DNA from: Clostridia bacterium
GTDB taxonomy: Bacteria; Bacillota; Clostridia; Christensenellales; Aristaeellaceae
Assembly: GCA_017509255.1 (NCBI GenBank)
Contig: JAFWQA010000001.1
Coordinates: 62,001-126,000, forward strand
Direction of reading: 5' to 3'
Length of the DNA stretch: 64,000 bases
Shown in pieces: positions 8,524 through 16,935 of the stretch. The notes under the pieces were generated by a model, which saw nothing but the letters and a program-made list of their open reading frames with translations, made no database searches and was not told where the DNA came from. Position numbers and translations under genes: made by a program. The stretch's first letter is position 1. Each line of letters begins with the position of its first letter.

Positions 8524-9429
8524 ATGAATCTGAAACAGTTTAAATATGTGCTGATATTATCCCAGGAGGGATCCTTTTCCAAAGCGGCGGATGTGCTGAA
8601 TATCTCTCAGCCGTCTCTTTCCCAGTACATTAAAAAGATCGAGAAGGAAATCGGCATGGAGCTGTTTGACCGCTCCGGCGGGGATGTACGGCTGACGGAC
8701 GCAGGAAGGGTTTATATCGACGCGGGGAGACAGATCCTGGATCTGGAGCATCGGATGGAGGTCCAGTTTTCCGATCTGTCCGAGCACAAGACCGGCTCCC
8801 TGATCATCGGTACGGCCCCGTACCGCGCTGCCGGTATGATGCCCGTCATCGCGGCGGCGTTTCAGAAGCGCCATCCGGGGATGCACCTGATCGTCCGGGA
8901 GGGAACAACGGCGGAACTGACGGAGGGAATGGAGCATGGGGATTATGATCTGTGCCTGACGCTGGCGCCGGTGGATAAACGGCTGTTTTCCTGTGAAACG
9001 GTCGTAGAGGAGGAGCTGGTGCTGGCTGTTCCGGCAGACGCTCCCGAACTGGAAACGAAGACAGAGGCGGACAGGAAATATCCGGCAGTCGATGCCAGGG
9101 AGCTGAACGGGAAAAAACTGGTCATGCTGACGGATACACAGTTCATGCAGCGGCAGCTGGACAGCCTGGTGAACGATTATCATCTTTCCGTCAGTACGGC
9201 AGCGGTGGTCAAATCACTGGAAGCGCAGATCGCCATGGTGCGGGCCGGCGTCGGCATGGCGGTCATGCCCTCCGGCATTGAGCGTTTCTGTTCGCCCGGT
9301 GAAGTCCGGTTCTATTCCTTCCGGCAGAAGCTGCCGCGGCGCGGGGTGATCGTGATGTGGCGGAAGGACAGGAAGTTGTCCCGCGCGGCGGAGGAACTGA
9401 AGGAGGTCATCCGCGGGATCTCCTGGTAG
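8524..9429 (+). CDS. LysR-family transcriptional regulator
   Basis: A 301-residue LysR regulator. Residues 1-60 form the winged helix-turn-helix (SFSKAADVLNISQPSLSQY is the recognition part), and residues 90-295 the periplasmic-binding-like effector domain. An upstream in-frame ATG at 8479 would add 15 residues that fit no LysR start, so I use 8524. The 135 bases before it hold no clear promoter. Unusually for LysR genes it is on the same strand as the genes it probably controls; the next gene starts 127 bases downstream behind a strong promoter with an inverted repeat. I infer that it controls the 9557-18298 block in response to its substrate or an intermediate. Confidence 0.9.
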   Translation: MNLKQFKYVLILSQEGSFSKAADVLNISQPSLSQYIKKIEKEIGMELFDRSGGDVRLTDAGRVYIDAGRQILDLEHRMEVQFSDLSEHKTGSLIIGTAPYRAAGMMPVIAAAFQKRHPGMHLIVREGTTAELTEGMEHGDYDLCLTLAPVDKRLFSCETVVEEELVLAVPADAPELETKTEADRKYPAVDARELNGKKLVMLTDTQFMQRQLDSLVNDYHLSVSTAAVVKSLEAQIAMVRAGVGMAVMPSGIERFCSPGEVRFYSFRQKLPRRGVIVMWRKDRKLSRAAEELKEVIRGISW

Positions 9430-9467
9430 AGGAAAGAGGGCATCATGAAAAGGGGACGGATTTCCTA

Positions 9468-9496
9468 TTGACATTATAATGAAATGATTATATATT
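9468..9496 (+). promoter_or_regulatory. Sigma-A promoter of the DctM-led operon
   Basis: TTGACA at 9468-9473, a 17-base spacer and TATATT at 9491-9496, a near-consensus promoter directly after the LysR gene and about 60 bases before the permease start. Confidence 0.8.
9475..9492. promoter_or_regulatory. Inverted repeat in the promoter spacer, candidate LysR operator
   Basis: TATAAT at 9475-9480 and ATTATA at 9487-9492 form a perfect 6-base inverted repeat around GAAATG, lying between the -35 and -10 elements. LysR sites often contain A/T-rich T-N11-A dyads, but activators usually bind upstream of -35, so this position would fit repression. Inference only. Confidence 0.4.
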
Positions 9497-9556
9497 GAAT
9501 CACATATCAGGCGCGAAAGCGTCTGGATGGAGATAAAAAAGAGGAGGGGGTTTCCT

Positions 9557-10921
9557 ATGCCATCTGCATTGGTCTATCTGGCCATTATGCTGGCGGTGAT
9601 CATCGTCTGGTTCCTGCTTCTGAAGCGGCCGGTCTATGAGGCTGTGCTCATCAGCTTCATCATCCTGCTGGCAGTGACCGGTACCTGGGGAAAAGTGGGA
9701 GGCTATATCGAAAAGGGCCTCAGCACGTCCCTGCTGTATTCCATGACAGCATTTGTCGCGATGTCGATCATTCTGACGAAAACGAAGATCATCGACAGCG
9801 CAATTGCCGTTATTCTTGCGCTGCTCGGGCGCGTGACCGGCGGCGCGGGTTATGTTTCCGTCGTGGCGAGCTCCTTTATGGGCGCTCTGTCCGGCTCCGG
9901 CCCCGGGAACGTAATGGCGACAGGTTCCATTACCATACCCGCGATGAAGCGCTCCGGCTTCCCGGCTGAACTGGCTGCGAACATTGAAAGCAATTCCTCC
10001 TATCTGGGCAACATGATCCCGCCCTCCGGCAACATCGTTGCCGCACTGGGCGCTCTGACCGGCCTTGCCGCTTACGGTGAGGAATATATCACACAGGGCC
10101 AGTTCTGGATCGTGATGTGGGGCTGCTCGATCTGGTTCATCCTGCAGAGACTGCTGACCGTATTCGGCTTCTGCAAGTACTACAAGGTCAAGCCCATGTC
10201 CAGGGACGAGCTTCCGAATCTGAAGGAAACCCTGAAGACGGGCTGGCAGGGTCTGCTGCTGCCGCTGATCATCCTGGTTCCCTTTGTGCTGGATTATTTC
10301 TTCAAGGATTCCTTCTTTACGGAGAGGCTGGGCGCGAGCGGAGCGAAAAACATGTCCAGCAGCCTGCTGATCTTCATCGGAGGCCTCGCTTCCATTTATG
10401 CCGTGATCGTGGTCAAAAACAAGAAGCAGGTGACGCCCCATGCCATCGCGAAGATGTTCGCGGAGGGCGTCAAGACGATCGCCCCGGCCATCGGCGTATG
10501 CGTGATCGGTTATATGATCGGCGCGATGTTCACCGATCTGGGCGTGACGGATGAGATGCTGGAGTTCATGCAGGGGCTGAATCTCGGCAAGTTCGGGCTG
10601 GTCGCCTTTATCTGCCTGATCACCTGCTTCCTGGGCATGGTCATTCCCGGTTCCTCCCTGGTGGTCATCTTCGGGCCGGTGTTCATTACGACGCTGGTTG
10701 CCGTCGGTGTCAATCCGGTGCTGGCCGCCGCCATGCTGCCCTGCATCTGCGGCGTGATGTGCGGCATTACGCCTCCGCTGGGCCTGGGCATGTACGCAGG
10801 TATGAGCCTGGCTGATTCCGATTTCGGAAAGACCTTCAAGAACAACCTGGTCTGGGTCGCGCTGCAGTTCATCATGGAGATCGTTGTCCTGATGGGCTGG
10901 CTGCCGATCCTCGGACTGTAA
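9557..10921 (+). CDS. TRAP-type large permease (DctM-like)
   Basis: A 454-residue, highly hydrophobic protein with roughly 12 membrane spans. ALSGSGPGNVMATGSITIPAMKR and its second-half counterpart GMVIPGSSLVVIFGP are the paired re-entrant motifs of the DctM subunit of tripartite (TRAP) carboxylate transporters. The ATG at 9557 follows GAGGAGGGGG with ideal spacing; an upstream ATG at 9527 is less well placed. No solute-binding protein gene is adjacent, and the small gene that follows is too short for a normal DctQ subunit. It is the first structural gene of the LysR-controlled block, so it probably imports a carboxylate that the following enzymes degrade. Another ion-transporter-superfamily carrier is possible. 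Confidence 0.75.
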   Translation: MPSALVYLAIMLAVIIVWFLLLKRPVYEAVLISFIILLAVTGTWGKVGGYIEKGLSTSLLYSMTAFVAMSIILTKTKIIDSAIAVILALLGRVTGGAGYVSVVASSFMGALSGSGPGNVMATGSITIPAMKRSGFPAELAANIESNSSYLGNMIPPSGNIVAALGALTGLAAYGEEYITQGQFWIVMWGCSIWFILQRLLTVFGFCKYYKVKPMSRDELPNLKETLKTGWQGLLLPLIILVPFVLDYFFKDSFFTERLGASGAKNMSSSLLIFIGGLASIYAVIVVKNKKQVTPHAIAKMFAEGVKTIAPAIGVCVIGYMIGAMFTDLGVTDEMLEFMQGLNLGKFGLVAFICLITCFLGMVIPGSSLVVIFGPVFITTLVAVGVNPVLAAAMLPCICGVMCGITPPLGLGMYAGMSLADSDFGKTFKNNLVWVALQFIMEIVVLMGWLPILGL

Positions 10922-10934
10922 GGAGGCGACCGTG

Positions 10935-11225
10935 ATGAAAGCAACCCTGAAAAAGATATCGGACGTCTGCAAGATCATTTTCGGCTACGGCATCATGATC
11001 GTTCTGTTCGCCGGCGGCCTGACCTTCTTCGGCTATCTGGCCGCGCTGATCATCGGCGGGGAAACAGCGACCGCGATGTGCACCTGGATCTATAAGACCT
11101 TTATCCCGGTGATCATCAAAGCATCCACGATCCTGATCCTCTTCGGCCTGCTGACGATGTACCTGGCAGGTGAAAAGGCGCTGACGCCTGACAAAAAGAA
11201 CGCAAAAACGGAAGGCGAGAAATAA
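10935..11225 (+). CDS. Small two-helix membrane protein next to the DctM-like permease
   Basis: A 96-residue protein with two hydrophobic segments, about residues 15-42 and 54-77, and a charged, lysine-rich tail. AGGAGG at 10921-10926 overlaps the stop region of the permease and favours ATG 10935 over GTG 10932. Position and topology suggest a reduced DctQ-like partner of the permease, but normal DctQ proteins have four spans and 150-200 residues, so this is not secure. It ends just before a strong terminator. Confidence 0.6.
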   Translation: MKATLKKISDVCKIIFGYGIMIVLFAGGLTFFGYLAALIIGGETATAMCTWIYKTFIPVIIKASTILILFGLLTMYLAGEKALTPDKKNAKTEGEK

Positions 11226-11233
11226 GCATAACG

Positions 11234-11272
11234 GTCAACACGGACGGAAGATCCGTGTTGACTTTTTCTTTT
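11234..11272 (+). terminator. Intrinsic terminator overlapping the next promoter
   Basis: GTCAACACGGA (11234-11244) pairs perfectly with TCCGTGTTGAC (11252-11262), loop of seven bases, followed by TTTTTCTTTT. It closes the transporter transcript. Confidence 0.85.
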
Positions 11273-11285
11273 ACGATGCTATAAT
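11258..11285 (+). promoter_or_regulatory. Promoter embedded in the terminator
   Basis: TTGACT (11258-11263) lies in the 3' arm of the terminator stem; TATAAT (11280-11285) follows after 16 bases. It would start the MmgE/PrpD gene transcript about 25 bases before its GTG. Confidence 0.65.
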
Positions 11286-11318
11286 CAAACAGTTATGATA
11301 TCCATAGGAGGAACGAGC

Positions 11319-12653
11319 GTGAACAGGACCGAAAGCTTTCTGAAGGAAATCGGGGAATTACGGGAGAGGGAGATCCCTGCCGGTGTCATTGCGAGGGCAA
11401 AGCAGTCCCTGCTGGATTATCTGGCGGTGGCTTCCGCCGGAGCGGCGTTTCAACGTGAAAAGCTGGAACGTTATATGGCCTTTGCGCAGCCGGAGGAAGG
11501 CGCGTTTACCGCGATCGGTACGGGAAAGAAGCTGGCGCTGAAGGAAGCGGTCTTCCTGAACGGTCTGAACGGGCACGCTCTGGACTTTGATGACGGGACG
11601 AACTCGGGCATCATCCATCTGGGCTCACCGATCTTTTCGCTGCTGCTTCCGCTGGCGGAGAGATACGGCATTTCTCTGGACACACTGCTCAGGGCTGCTG
11701 TTATCGGCTATGAGGTCTCCTATACGGTGGCGGTCTCCATTCAGCCGGGCCACAAGGCGCTGGGTTATCACGCCACGGGCACCTGCGGTGTTCTGGGCGC
11801 TTCGGTGGCTGCCTGCTGCATGCTGGATTTTACGGAGGAGGAGCTGTGCCATGCTTTTGAAACAGCATGTGCTTCCGCGACCGGCATGCTCAGCGTGCTG
11901 GATGACGGATCCGAGCTCAAGCCGTACAACGTGGCGAAAACGGCGCTGCTGGCGCTGACAAGCATCCAGCTGGCTAAAGCGGGCTTCCGGGGCAATCCGG
12001 ACGCGCTGGGAAGCTACCGCGGCTATCTGAAGATGATGACGGGCAAAGAGGATACGGAGCTCAAGCCGTTCCTGCTGAAGGGCTCCTGGGCGATCATGAA
12101 GACCTACACCAAGCCCTATGCTTCCTGCCGGTATACGCATCCTTCCGTGGAAGCGGCGATCCGCCTGCGCGGGAAAGTCCGTCCCGGGGACGTGGAGCGG
12201 ATCGATATCAAAACCTATTCCCTGGCGGTTTCGGGCCATGATCATACGGAGATCCCCGGTTCCTATTCCGCCAAGATGAGCATTCCCTACGCGACCGCGG
12301 CGGGGCTGATTTACGGAAAGGCCGGGCTGCAGGAGTTCAGCGAGGAAAAGGTCCGGGATCCGGAGATCCTGGCGCTGACGCGGAAGATCCGCGTGGAGGC
12401 GGATCAGGTCCTCAGCGATGCCTTCCCCGGCATTCAGGCCGCATCGGTGAGCATTCATACAGCGGACGGGCGGACGCTGACGGAGCGGGTCGATTTCCCC
12501 AAGGGCGAACCGGAAAACCCGCTGACGGAGAAGGAATTCCGGGAGCGGTATAACGGCCTGATGGCTTATGCAGGCCAGACGGCCGGGGAAGCCGTTTACG
12601 GGCTGGTGTACGGGGAAGACGCCGGCATCCGGGACATTATGAAAAATCTGTAA
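11319..12653 (+). CDS. MmgE/PrpD family protein
   Basis: A 444-residue member of the MmgE/PrpD family, which includes 2-methylcitrate dehydratase, cis-aconitate decarboxylase and iminodisuccinate epimerase. Visible conserved parts are GHALDFDDGT near residue 85, the YHATGTCGVLGAS stretch near residue 147 and KPYASCRYTHPSVEA near residue 265. The start is GTG at 11319 behind AGGAGG at 11306-11311; an ATG eight codons upstream lies ahead of that ribosome site and is rejected. It has its own promoter and leads a tightly spaced run of enzymes to 18298. The reaction is probably dehydration or epimerisation of a hydroxy- or amino-substituted di- or tricarboxylate; the substrate is not predictable from sequence. 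Confidence 0.85.
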   Translation: MNRTESFLKEIGELREREIPAGVIARAKQSLLDYLAVASAGAAFQREKLERYMAFAQPEEGAFTAIGTGKKLALKEAVFLNGLNGHALDFDDGTNSGIIHLGSPIFSLLLPLAERYGISLDTLLRAAVIGYEVSYTVAVSIQPGHKALGYHATGTCGVLGASVAACCMLDFTEEELCHAFETACASATGMLSVLDDGSELKPYNVAKTALLALTSIQLAKAGFRGNPDALGSYRGYLKMMTGKEDTELKPFLLKGSWAIMKTYTKPYASCRYTHPSVEAAIRLRGKVRPGDVERIDIKTYSLAVSGHDHTEIPGSYSAKMSIPYATAAGLIYGKAGLQEFSEEKVRDPEILALTRKIRVEADQVLSDAFPGIQAASVSIHTADGRTLTERVDFPKGEPENPLTEKEFRERYNGLMAYAGQTAGEAVYGLVYGEDAGIRDIMKNL

Positions 12654-12668
12654 CAGAGGAGACGGGAC

Positions 12669-13640
12669 ATGAAGCTGGTACTGGGAACCATGACCTTCGG
12701 CGAGTCGGTGTTCGCGCCTGAGGTGAGCGCTTTTCTGAACGCGTTTCTGGACGCGGGCTATGAGGAGCTGGACACGGCATATGTGTATAATGACGGACAG
12801 TGCGAGCGCCTGCTGGGCGACGCGCTGCCGGAACTGGAAAAACCGTACCGGATCGCGACCAAGGTTAACCCGAGAATCACGGGACGGCTGGACGGGGAAG
12901 CCGCGCATCTGCAGCTGAACGGCTCGCTGGAAAGGCTTCGGCTGAAAAGGGCGGATACCGTTTACCTGCATTTTCCGGATCCGGCTACGCCTGTGGAGTC
13001 CGTACTGGAAGCCATGGCAGCCCTGCACGCGGAGGGAAAGTTCGGAGAGCTGGGGCTGTCCAATTTTCCGGCGTGGATGGTTGCGGACGTTTGGCATAAA
13101 TGTGACAAAAACGGCTGGGTAAAGCCGACCGTCTATGAAGGCATATACAATCCTCTGACGCGGAAAGCGGAAACGGAGCTGAATGCCTGCCTGAACGCTT
13201 TCGGCATGCGTTTCTATGCCTACAACCCGCTGGCCGGCGGCTTACTCACGGGACGTTACGCAAGCTTTGAGGAAGCCCCGTCCGACGGGCGCTTTACACA
13301 TCGGCCGAACTATCAGAAGCGGTACTGGAAGAAGAGCTATTTCGAAGCGGTTGAACTGCTGAAAAAGGCCTGCGACCGGGAGGGGATCCAGCTGATCGAC
13401 GCGGTATACCGCTGGATGGTATATCATTCCATGCTGTCTGAAGCCCGGGGCGACGCGGTCATTATCGGCGCTTCGAAGCTGAACCACCTGAAGCAGAACA
13501 TGGATGCCCTGAAGGCAGGACCGCTGCCGGAGGAGCTGCAGGCGGCGTTCCGGGAAGCCTGGGACACCTGCCGGGCAGACAGTCCGGAGTATTTTACGCT
13601 CTATGCCGGAGCGGGATCTGTGGGAGGCGTGAGGAAGTAA
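12669..13640 (+). CDS. Aldo/keto reductase, AKR7-like
   Basis: A 323-residue TIM-barrel NADPH oxidoreductase. The start KLVLGTMTFGE, the DTAYVYNDGQCERLLG segment (active-site Asp and Tyr), the ATKVNPR lysine and the YLHFPDPATP histidine give the full Asp-Tyr-Lys-His set. The pattern is that of the aflatoxin-aldehyde reductase branch, which reduces small aldehydes such as succinic semialdehyde. Being immediately upstream (no gap) of a thiamine-dependent decarboxylase that makes an aldehyde, it may reduce that aldehyde to an alcohol. That link is an inference from position. Confidence 0.85.
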   Translation: MKLVLGTMTFGESVFAPEVSAFLNAFLDAGYEELDTAYVYNDGQCERLLGDALPELEKPYRIATKVNPRITGRLDGEAAHLQLNGSLERLRLKRADTVYLHFPDPATPVESVLEAMAALHAEGKFGELGLSNFPAWMVADVWHKCDKNGWVKPTVYEGIYNPLTRKAETELNACLNAFGMRFYAYNPLAGGLLTGRYASFEEAPSDGRFTHRPNYQKRYWKKSYFEAVELLKKACDREGIQLIDAVYRWMVYHSMLSEARGDAVIIGASKLNHLKQNMDALKAGPLPEELQAAFREAWDTCRADSPEYFTLYAGAGSVGGVRK

Positions 13641-14771
13641 ATGCTGGATCAGAACCGGGTTTTTGAGGAACTGAAAAGGAACGGGATCGATTTTTTCACC
13701 GGGGTGCCGGACTCCTATCTGAACGGCTTCTGCAATTACGCGCTGAGCCGCTTTCCGGAACGGAACGTCATCGCGGCAAACGAAGGCAACGCGGTGGGGA
13801 TCGCGGCGGGGCACTATTTTGCCACGGGCGATATCCCGCTGGTGTATATGCAGAACAGCGGGATGGGCAACGCGGTCAATCCGCTGGCCAGCCTGGCGGA
13901 CAAAGAGGTGTACGCCGTGCCGATGCTGCTGCTGATCGGCTGGCGCGGGCAGGGGAATACGGAGCCGAAGCATCCGCAGCATAAGCTGCAGGGGGAGATC
14001 ACGCCCGGGCTGCTGGAACTGATGCATATTCCCTATACGGTACTGACGGACGATGACGCTGCTTTCGCGGAAACAGCGGAGAAGGCGGCAAAGTACTGCC
14101 GGGAGACCCGGCAGCCGTACGGCCTGATCGCGCCGAAGGGCGTGATGGCCGATCCGGACAAGCCCAACAACCGGGACGATCTGTATCCCATGAGCCGGGA
14201 AGAGGCCATGGAAGTTATCCTGGACAATATGCCCGCGGATACGGTTTATTCCGCCACCACGGGACGCGCGACGCGGGAGCTTTTCTTTCTCCGGGAAAGA
14301 CGGGGGGAAGGAAAGCAGCACGACTATCTGAACGTCGGTTCCATGGGCCACGCGAGCTCGGTCGCGCTGGGCATCGCGCTGGCAAAGCCGGACAGGAAGG
14401 TGGTCGTGCTGGACGGGGATTCCGCCTGTATTATGCACATGGGCGCGATGACGATGGTCAGCAAGCTGCAGGCGCCGAATTTCCTGCATGTCGTGCTGAA
14501 TAACGGCGCACATGAGTCCGTCGGCGGCCAGCCGTCGGCCGGACACCGGATCAGCCTGACCGAAATCGCGGAGGGCTGCGGCTACCGTACGGTCGGCCAT
14601 GCCGCAGAAACGAAGGAGGAGCTGGTCGCGGCGCTGGAGGAGCTGGCGGATTCCGACCGGGCATCCTTCCTGGATGTCAGGATCCACAAGGGACTCAGCG
14701 GGAAGCTGCCCCCGCTGGATTTTGACCACAGGGAAGCGATCGACGCTCTGATGACAGAGCTGAAGCAGTGA
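13641..14771 (+). CDS. Phosphonopyruvate decarboxylase-like TPP enzyme (copy 1)
   Basis: A 376-residue thiamine-diphosphate enzyme with the short Pyr plus PP layout of phosphonopyruvate and sulfopyruvate decarboxylases. GVPDSYLNGFC, AANEGNAVGIAAGHYFATG (the Glu that activates TPP) and the GDS...NN metal/TPP motif (GDSACIMHMGAM to LNNGAHESVGG) are clear. It resembles the second copy at 24169-25290 throughout. Unlike that copy it lies not beside PEP mutase but in a carboxylate-degrading gene set, starting directly after the aldo/keto reductase stop. It may therefore decarboxylate another 3-substituted pyruvate, such as sulfopyruvate; the phosphonate substrate cannot be excluded. Confidence 0.8.
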   Translation: MLDQNRVFEELKRNGIDFFTGVPDSYLNGFCNYALSRFPERNVIAANEGNAVGIAAGHYFATGDIPLVYMQNSGMGNAVNPLASLADKEVYAVPMLLLIGWRGQGNTEPKHPQHKLQGEITPGLLELMHIPYTVLTDDDAAFAETAEKAAKYCRETRQPYGLIAPKGVMADPDKPNNRDDLYPMSREEAMEVILDNMPADTVYSATTGRATRELFFLRERRGEGKQHDYLNVGSMGHASSVALGIALAKPDRKVVVLDGDSACIMHMGAMTMVSKLQAPNFLHVVLNNGAHESVGGQPSAGHRISLTEIAEGCGYRTVGHAAETKEELVAALEELADSDRASFLDVRIHKGLSGKLPPLDFDHREAIDALMTELKQ

Positions 14772-14801
14772 AGAACGGGTTGAAAAGAAAGGATGAATCG
14801 T

Positions 14802-15704
14802 ATGAACAGTATGGAAAAAACCAGAGCGTTTCTCAGATCCGTCGGGCTGCCCGGCGGGGATGCCTATGACCTGCCGACTTCCGAAAAAAGGTTTGCCGAC
14901 GGCGGCCAGTACCGGTTTGAGGTCCCCGGCATTCAGGGACCGAAGGTCATGCAGGCGCTGCTGGAGGCCATGGACGGCTACGGACTGTATCTGCACCGGG
15001 TGACGCAGACGCAGGGCATCATGCGGCTGACCGATCAGGAGATCGGCAGGATGGTGGAGCTGGCGCACAAGTGGGAAACGGACCTGATCCTGGCGATCGG
15101 TCCCCGCGCGACAACGGATACCTCTGCTTCCGTGAACACCGAAGAGGGCGTCCGTATGGGCTATCGGCTGCGCGGCCAGGAGCAGATCGTTCGGGCTGTT
15201 GAGGATGTGAAGCGCGCCGCCCGGCTGGGCTGTCGCGGTTTTCTGGTATATGATGAGGGCTGCCTGTGGATCCTGAATGAGATGCGCAAGGCCGGCGAGA
15301 TCCCGGCGGACTGCCATTTCAAGATCTCCGCGCACGCGGGCCACGGCAATCCCTGCGCCGCGAAGCTGCTGGAGAGCATCGGCGCGAACTCGATCAACCC
15401 CGTCCGCGATATTCAGCTGCAGATGCTCGCGGCCATGCGCCAGGCGGTGGACTGCCCGATCGATATTCATACCGAAAACCCCAAATCCACCGGCGGGTTT
15501 ATCCGTCATTACGAGGTGCCGGAGATGATCCGGATCGCCGCGCCGATCTATCTGAAGACGGGCGGTTCCGTGGCGGCGACCCACAGCTGGGACAGCACCG
15601 AGGACGACGCCCGCAAGCGCGCCAAGCAGTGCGCGCTGGTCAAGCGCATGATCGACGAATACTATCCGGAAGCCGTATGGAGCCCCAAGGGCAGCCTGGT
15701 GTAA
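14802..15704 (+). CDS. TIM-barrel protein of unknown function, possibly peptidase-U32-like
   Basis: A 300-residue soluble protein with alternating beta-alpha pattern. Features that look conserved are RVTQTQGIMRLTDQE, AIGPRATTDTSASV, the segment KISAHAGHGNPCAAK with two closely spaced histidines, and DIHTENPKSTGG. I do not recognise it securely; the organisation is compatible with a TIM-barrel lyase or a U32-like protein. AGAAAGG at 14786-14792 is well placed for ATG 14802, less so for ATG 14793. It is flanked by the TPP decarboxylase and a CitE-like lyase with short gaps, so it likely works in the same pathway, perhaps on a carboxylated intermediate. Confidence 0.6.
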   Translation: MNSMEKTRAFLRSVGLPGGDAYDLPTSEKRFADGGQYRFEVPGIQGPKVMQALLEAMDGYGLYLHRVTQTQGIMRLTDQEIGRMVELAHKWETDLILAIGPRATTDTSASVNTEEGVRMGYRLRGQEQIVRAVEDVKRAARLGCRGFLVYDEGCLWILNEMRKAGEIPADCHFKISAHAGHGNPCAAKLLESIGANSINPVRDIQLQMLAAMRQAVDCPIDIHTENPKSTGGFIRHYEVPEMIRIAAPIYLKTGGSVAATHSWDSTEDDARKRAKQCALVKRMIDEYYPEAVWSPKGSLV

Positions 15705-15732
15705 CAGGGACAAGAAAGGACGGAAGAAGACC

Positions 15733-16881
15733 ATGAGACATCATCGCTATAATCCTGATTTCAAGTTTGTTGTGGAGCCGGAATCCTTTAACAAATACAC
15801 GGAACGGGAGCTGCTTCAGTACTGCCTGGGCGCTACCATGTACATGCCCGGCTTCAAGGATTTCGCGCCGAAGATCCTGTCCAACGCCATGCCCGGCCTG
15901 ACCAGCATGGTGCTGTGCTGCGAGGACGCCTGCCCTGAGGAACGGGTATTGGAAGCCGAAGAGAACATCCATCAGCTGCTGGATACCGTGACGAGCGCCG
16001 TGGAGGACGGGACGCTGGATGCCGACAAGGTCCCGCTGATCTTTGTCCGGATCCGGAATCTGGATCAGTTCAAGCACTTTGGGGAAGGGCTGACCAAGCA
16101 TCAGGTGAAGAGCCTTTGCGGCATCAATTTCCCCAAATTCAATGCCGAAAACGGTTATGAGTATTACGCCTATCTGAAGGATCTGAACGAGCGCTTCGGT
16201 GAGATCATTTACGGCATGCCGATCATTGAGGACGTGGAGGTCGCTTACAAGGAGTCCCGCATGTATGAGCTGACGGGCATCAAGCGCATTCTGGACAAGT
16301 ACAAGGATCTCGTGCTGCAGGTGCGCGTCGGCGCAACGGACTTCTCCTCCGTGTTCGGCGTCCGCCGCGGCGTGGGCTATTCCGTCTATGACATCATGAC
16401 GGTGCGGGAATGCCTGTGCGATATCCTGAACATGTTCAGCCGCAATAACGATTATGTGGTATCCGGCCCGGTCTGGGAATACTTCCGCGCACCGAAAAAG
16501 CTGATGTTTGAAGAACTGCCGCATTACGATATCGAGGACTATCTGATCACGCGCAAGGCGATCGTGAACAACGAAGTGGACGGCCTGCTGCGCGAGGTGA
16601 TCCTGGACAAGGCAAACGGCTTTATCGGACGCACGGTCATCCATCCCACCCATGTGAAGTTCGTCAATGCCATGATGGCCGTGACCAAAGAGGAATACGA
16701 CGATGCCTGCCAGATCCTCGGCACCGGCGGCGGCGTGGTCAAGGGAGCCGGCGGAAACAAGATGAATGAGATCAAACCGCATACCAACTGGGCCCGGAAG
16801 GTGTATAACAGGGCCCGCGCCTACGGCGTGATCAAGAATGAGAGCGGCCACGTAAAGCTGTTCGCGGTAAACGAAGAATAA
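15733..16881 (+). CDS. HpcH/HpaI-CitE superfamily C-C bond lyase
   Basis: A 382-residue protein with the citrate-lyase-beta/malyl-CoA-lyase type TIM barrel. GLTSMVLCCEDACPEE (the acidic metal-binding part), VRIRNLDQFKHF, YGMPIIEDVEVAY, LQVRVGATDFSSVFG and IHPTHVKFVNAMMAV follow the order of CitE-like proteins, the last near the C-terminus. It belongs to the longer, stand-alone C-C lyase branch rather than classic CitE. The reaction expected is cleavage of a beta-hydroxy acid or its CoA ester, giving pyruvate, glyoxylate or acetyl units. The ATG follows GAAAGGACGGAAG. Confidence 0.82.
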   Translation: MRHHRYNPDFKFVVEPESFNKYTERELLQYCLGATMYMPGFKDFAPKILSNAMPGLTSMVLCCEDACPEERVLEAEENIHQLLDTVTSAVEDGTLDADKVPLIFVRIRNLDQFKHFGEGLTKHQVKSLCGINFPKFNAENGYEYYAYLKDLNERFGEIIYGMPIIEDVEVAYKESRMYELTGIKRILDKYKDLVLQVRVGATDFSSVFGVRRGVGYSVYDIMTVRECLCDILNMFSRNNDYVVSGPVWEYFRAPKKLMFEELPHYDIEDYLITRKAIVNNEVDGLLREVILDKANGFIGRTVIHPTHVKFVNAMMAVTKEEYDDACQILGTGGGVVKGAGGNKMNEIKPHTNWARKVYNRARAYGVIKNESGHVKLFAVNEE

Positions 16882-16890
16882 CAGATGCCC

Positions 16891-16912
16891 GGCCCGCGCT
16901 GCTGCGCGGGCC
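16891..16912. other. Strong GC hairpin between operon genes
   Basis: GGCCCGCGC (16891-16899) pairs with GCGCGGGCC (16904-16912) around TGCT. No T run follows, so it is not an intrinsic terminator. It may shield the upstream mRNA from 3' decay or tune the expression step between the lyase and hydro-lyase genes. Confidence 0.6.
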
Positions 16913-16935
16913 GAAGCGCCTGACAGGAGAAGAGT

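Noticed and set aside
13242..15734. Open minus-strand frame of 830 codons
   Set aside because: It lies antisense to the aldo/keto reductase, TPP decarboxylase and TIM-barrel genes, is rich in Arg, His, Gln and Pro as expected from a G+C-rich complement, and has no ribosome site or recognisable domain.
16891..16912. Call of the GC hairpin as an intrinsic terminator
   Set aside because: No T tract follows, and the next gene begins 24 bases later with related function.
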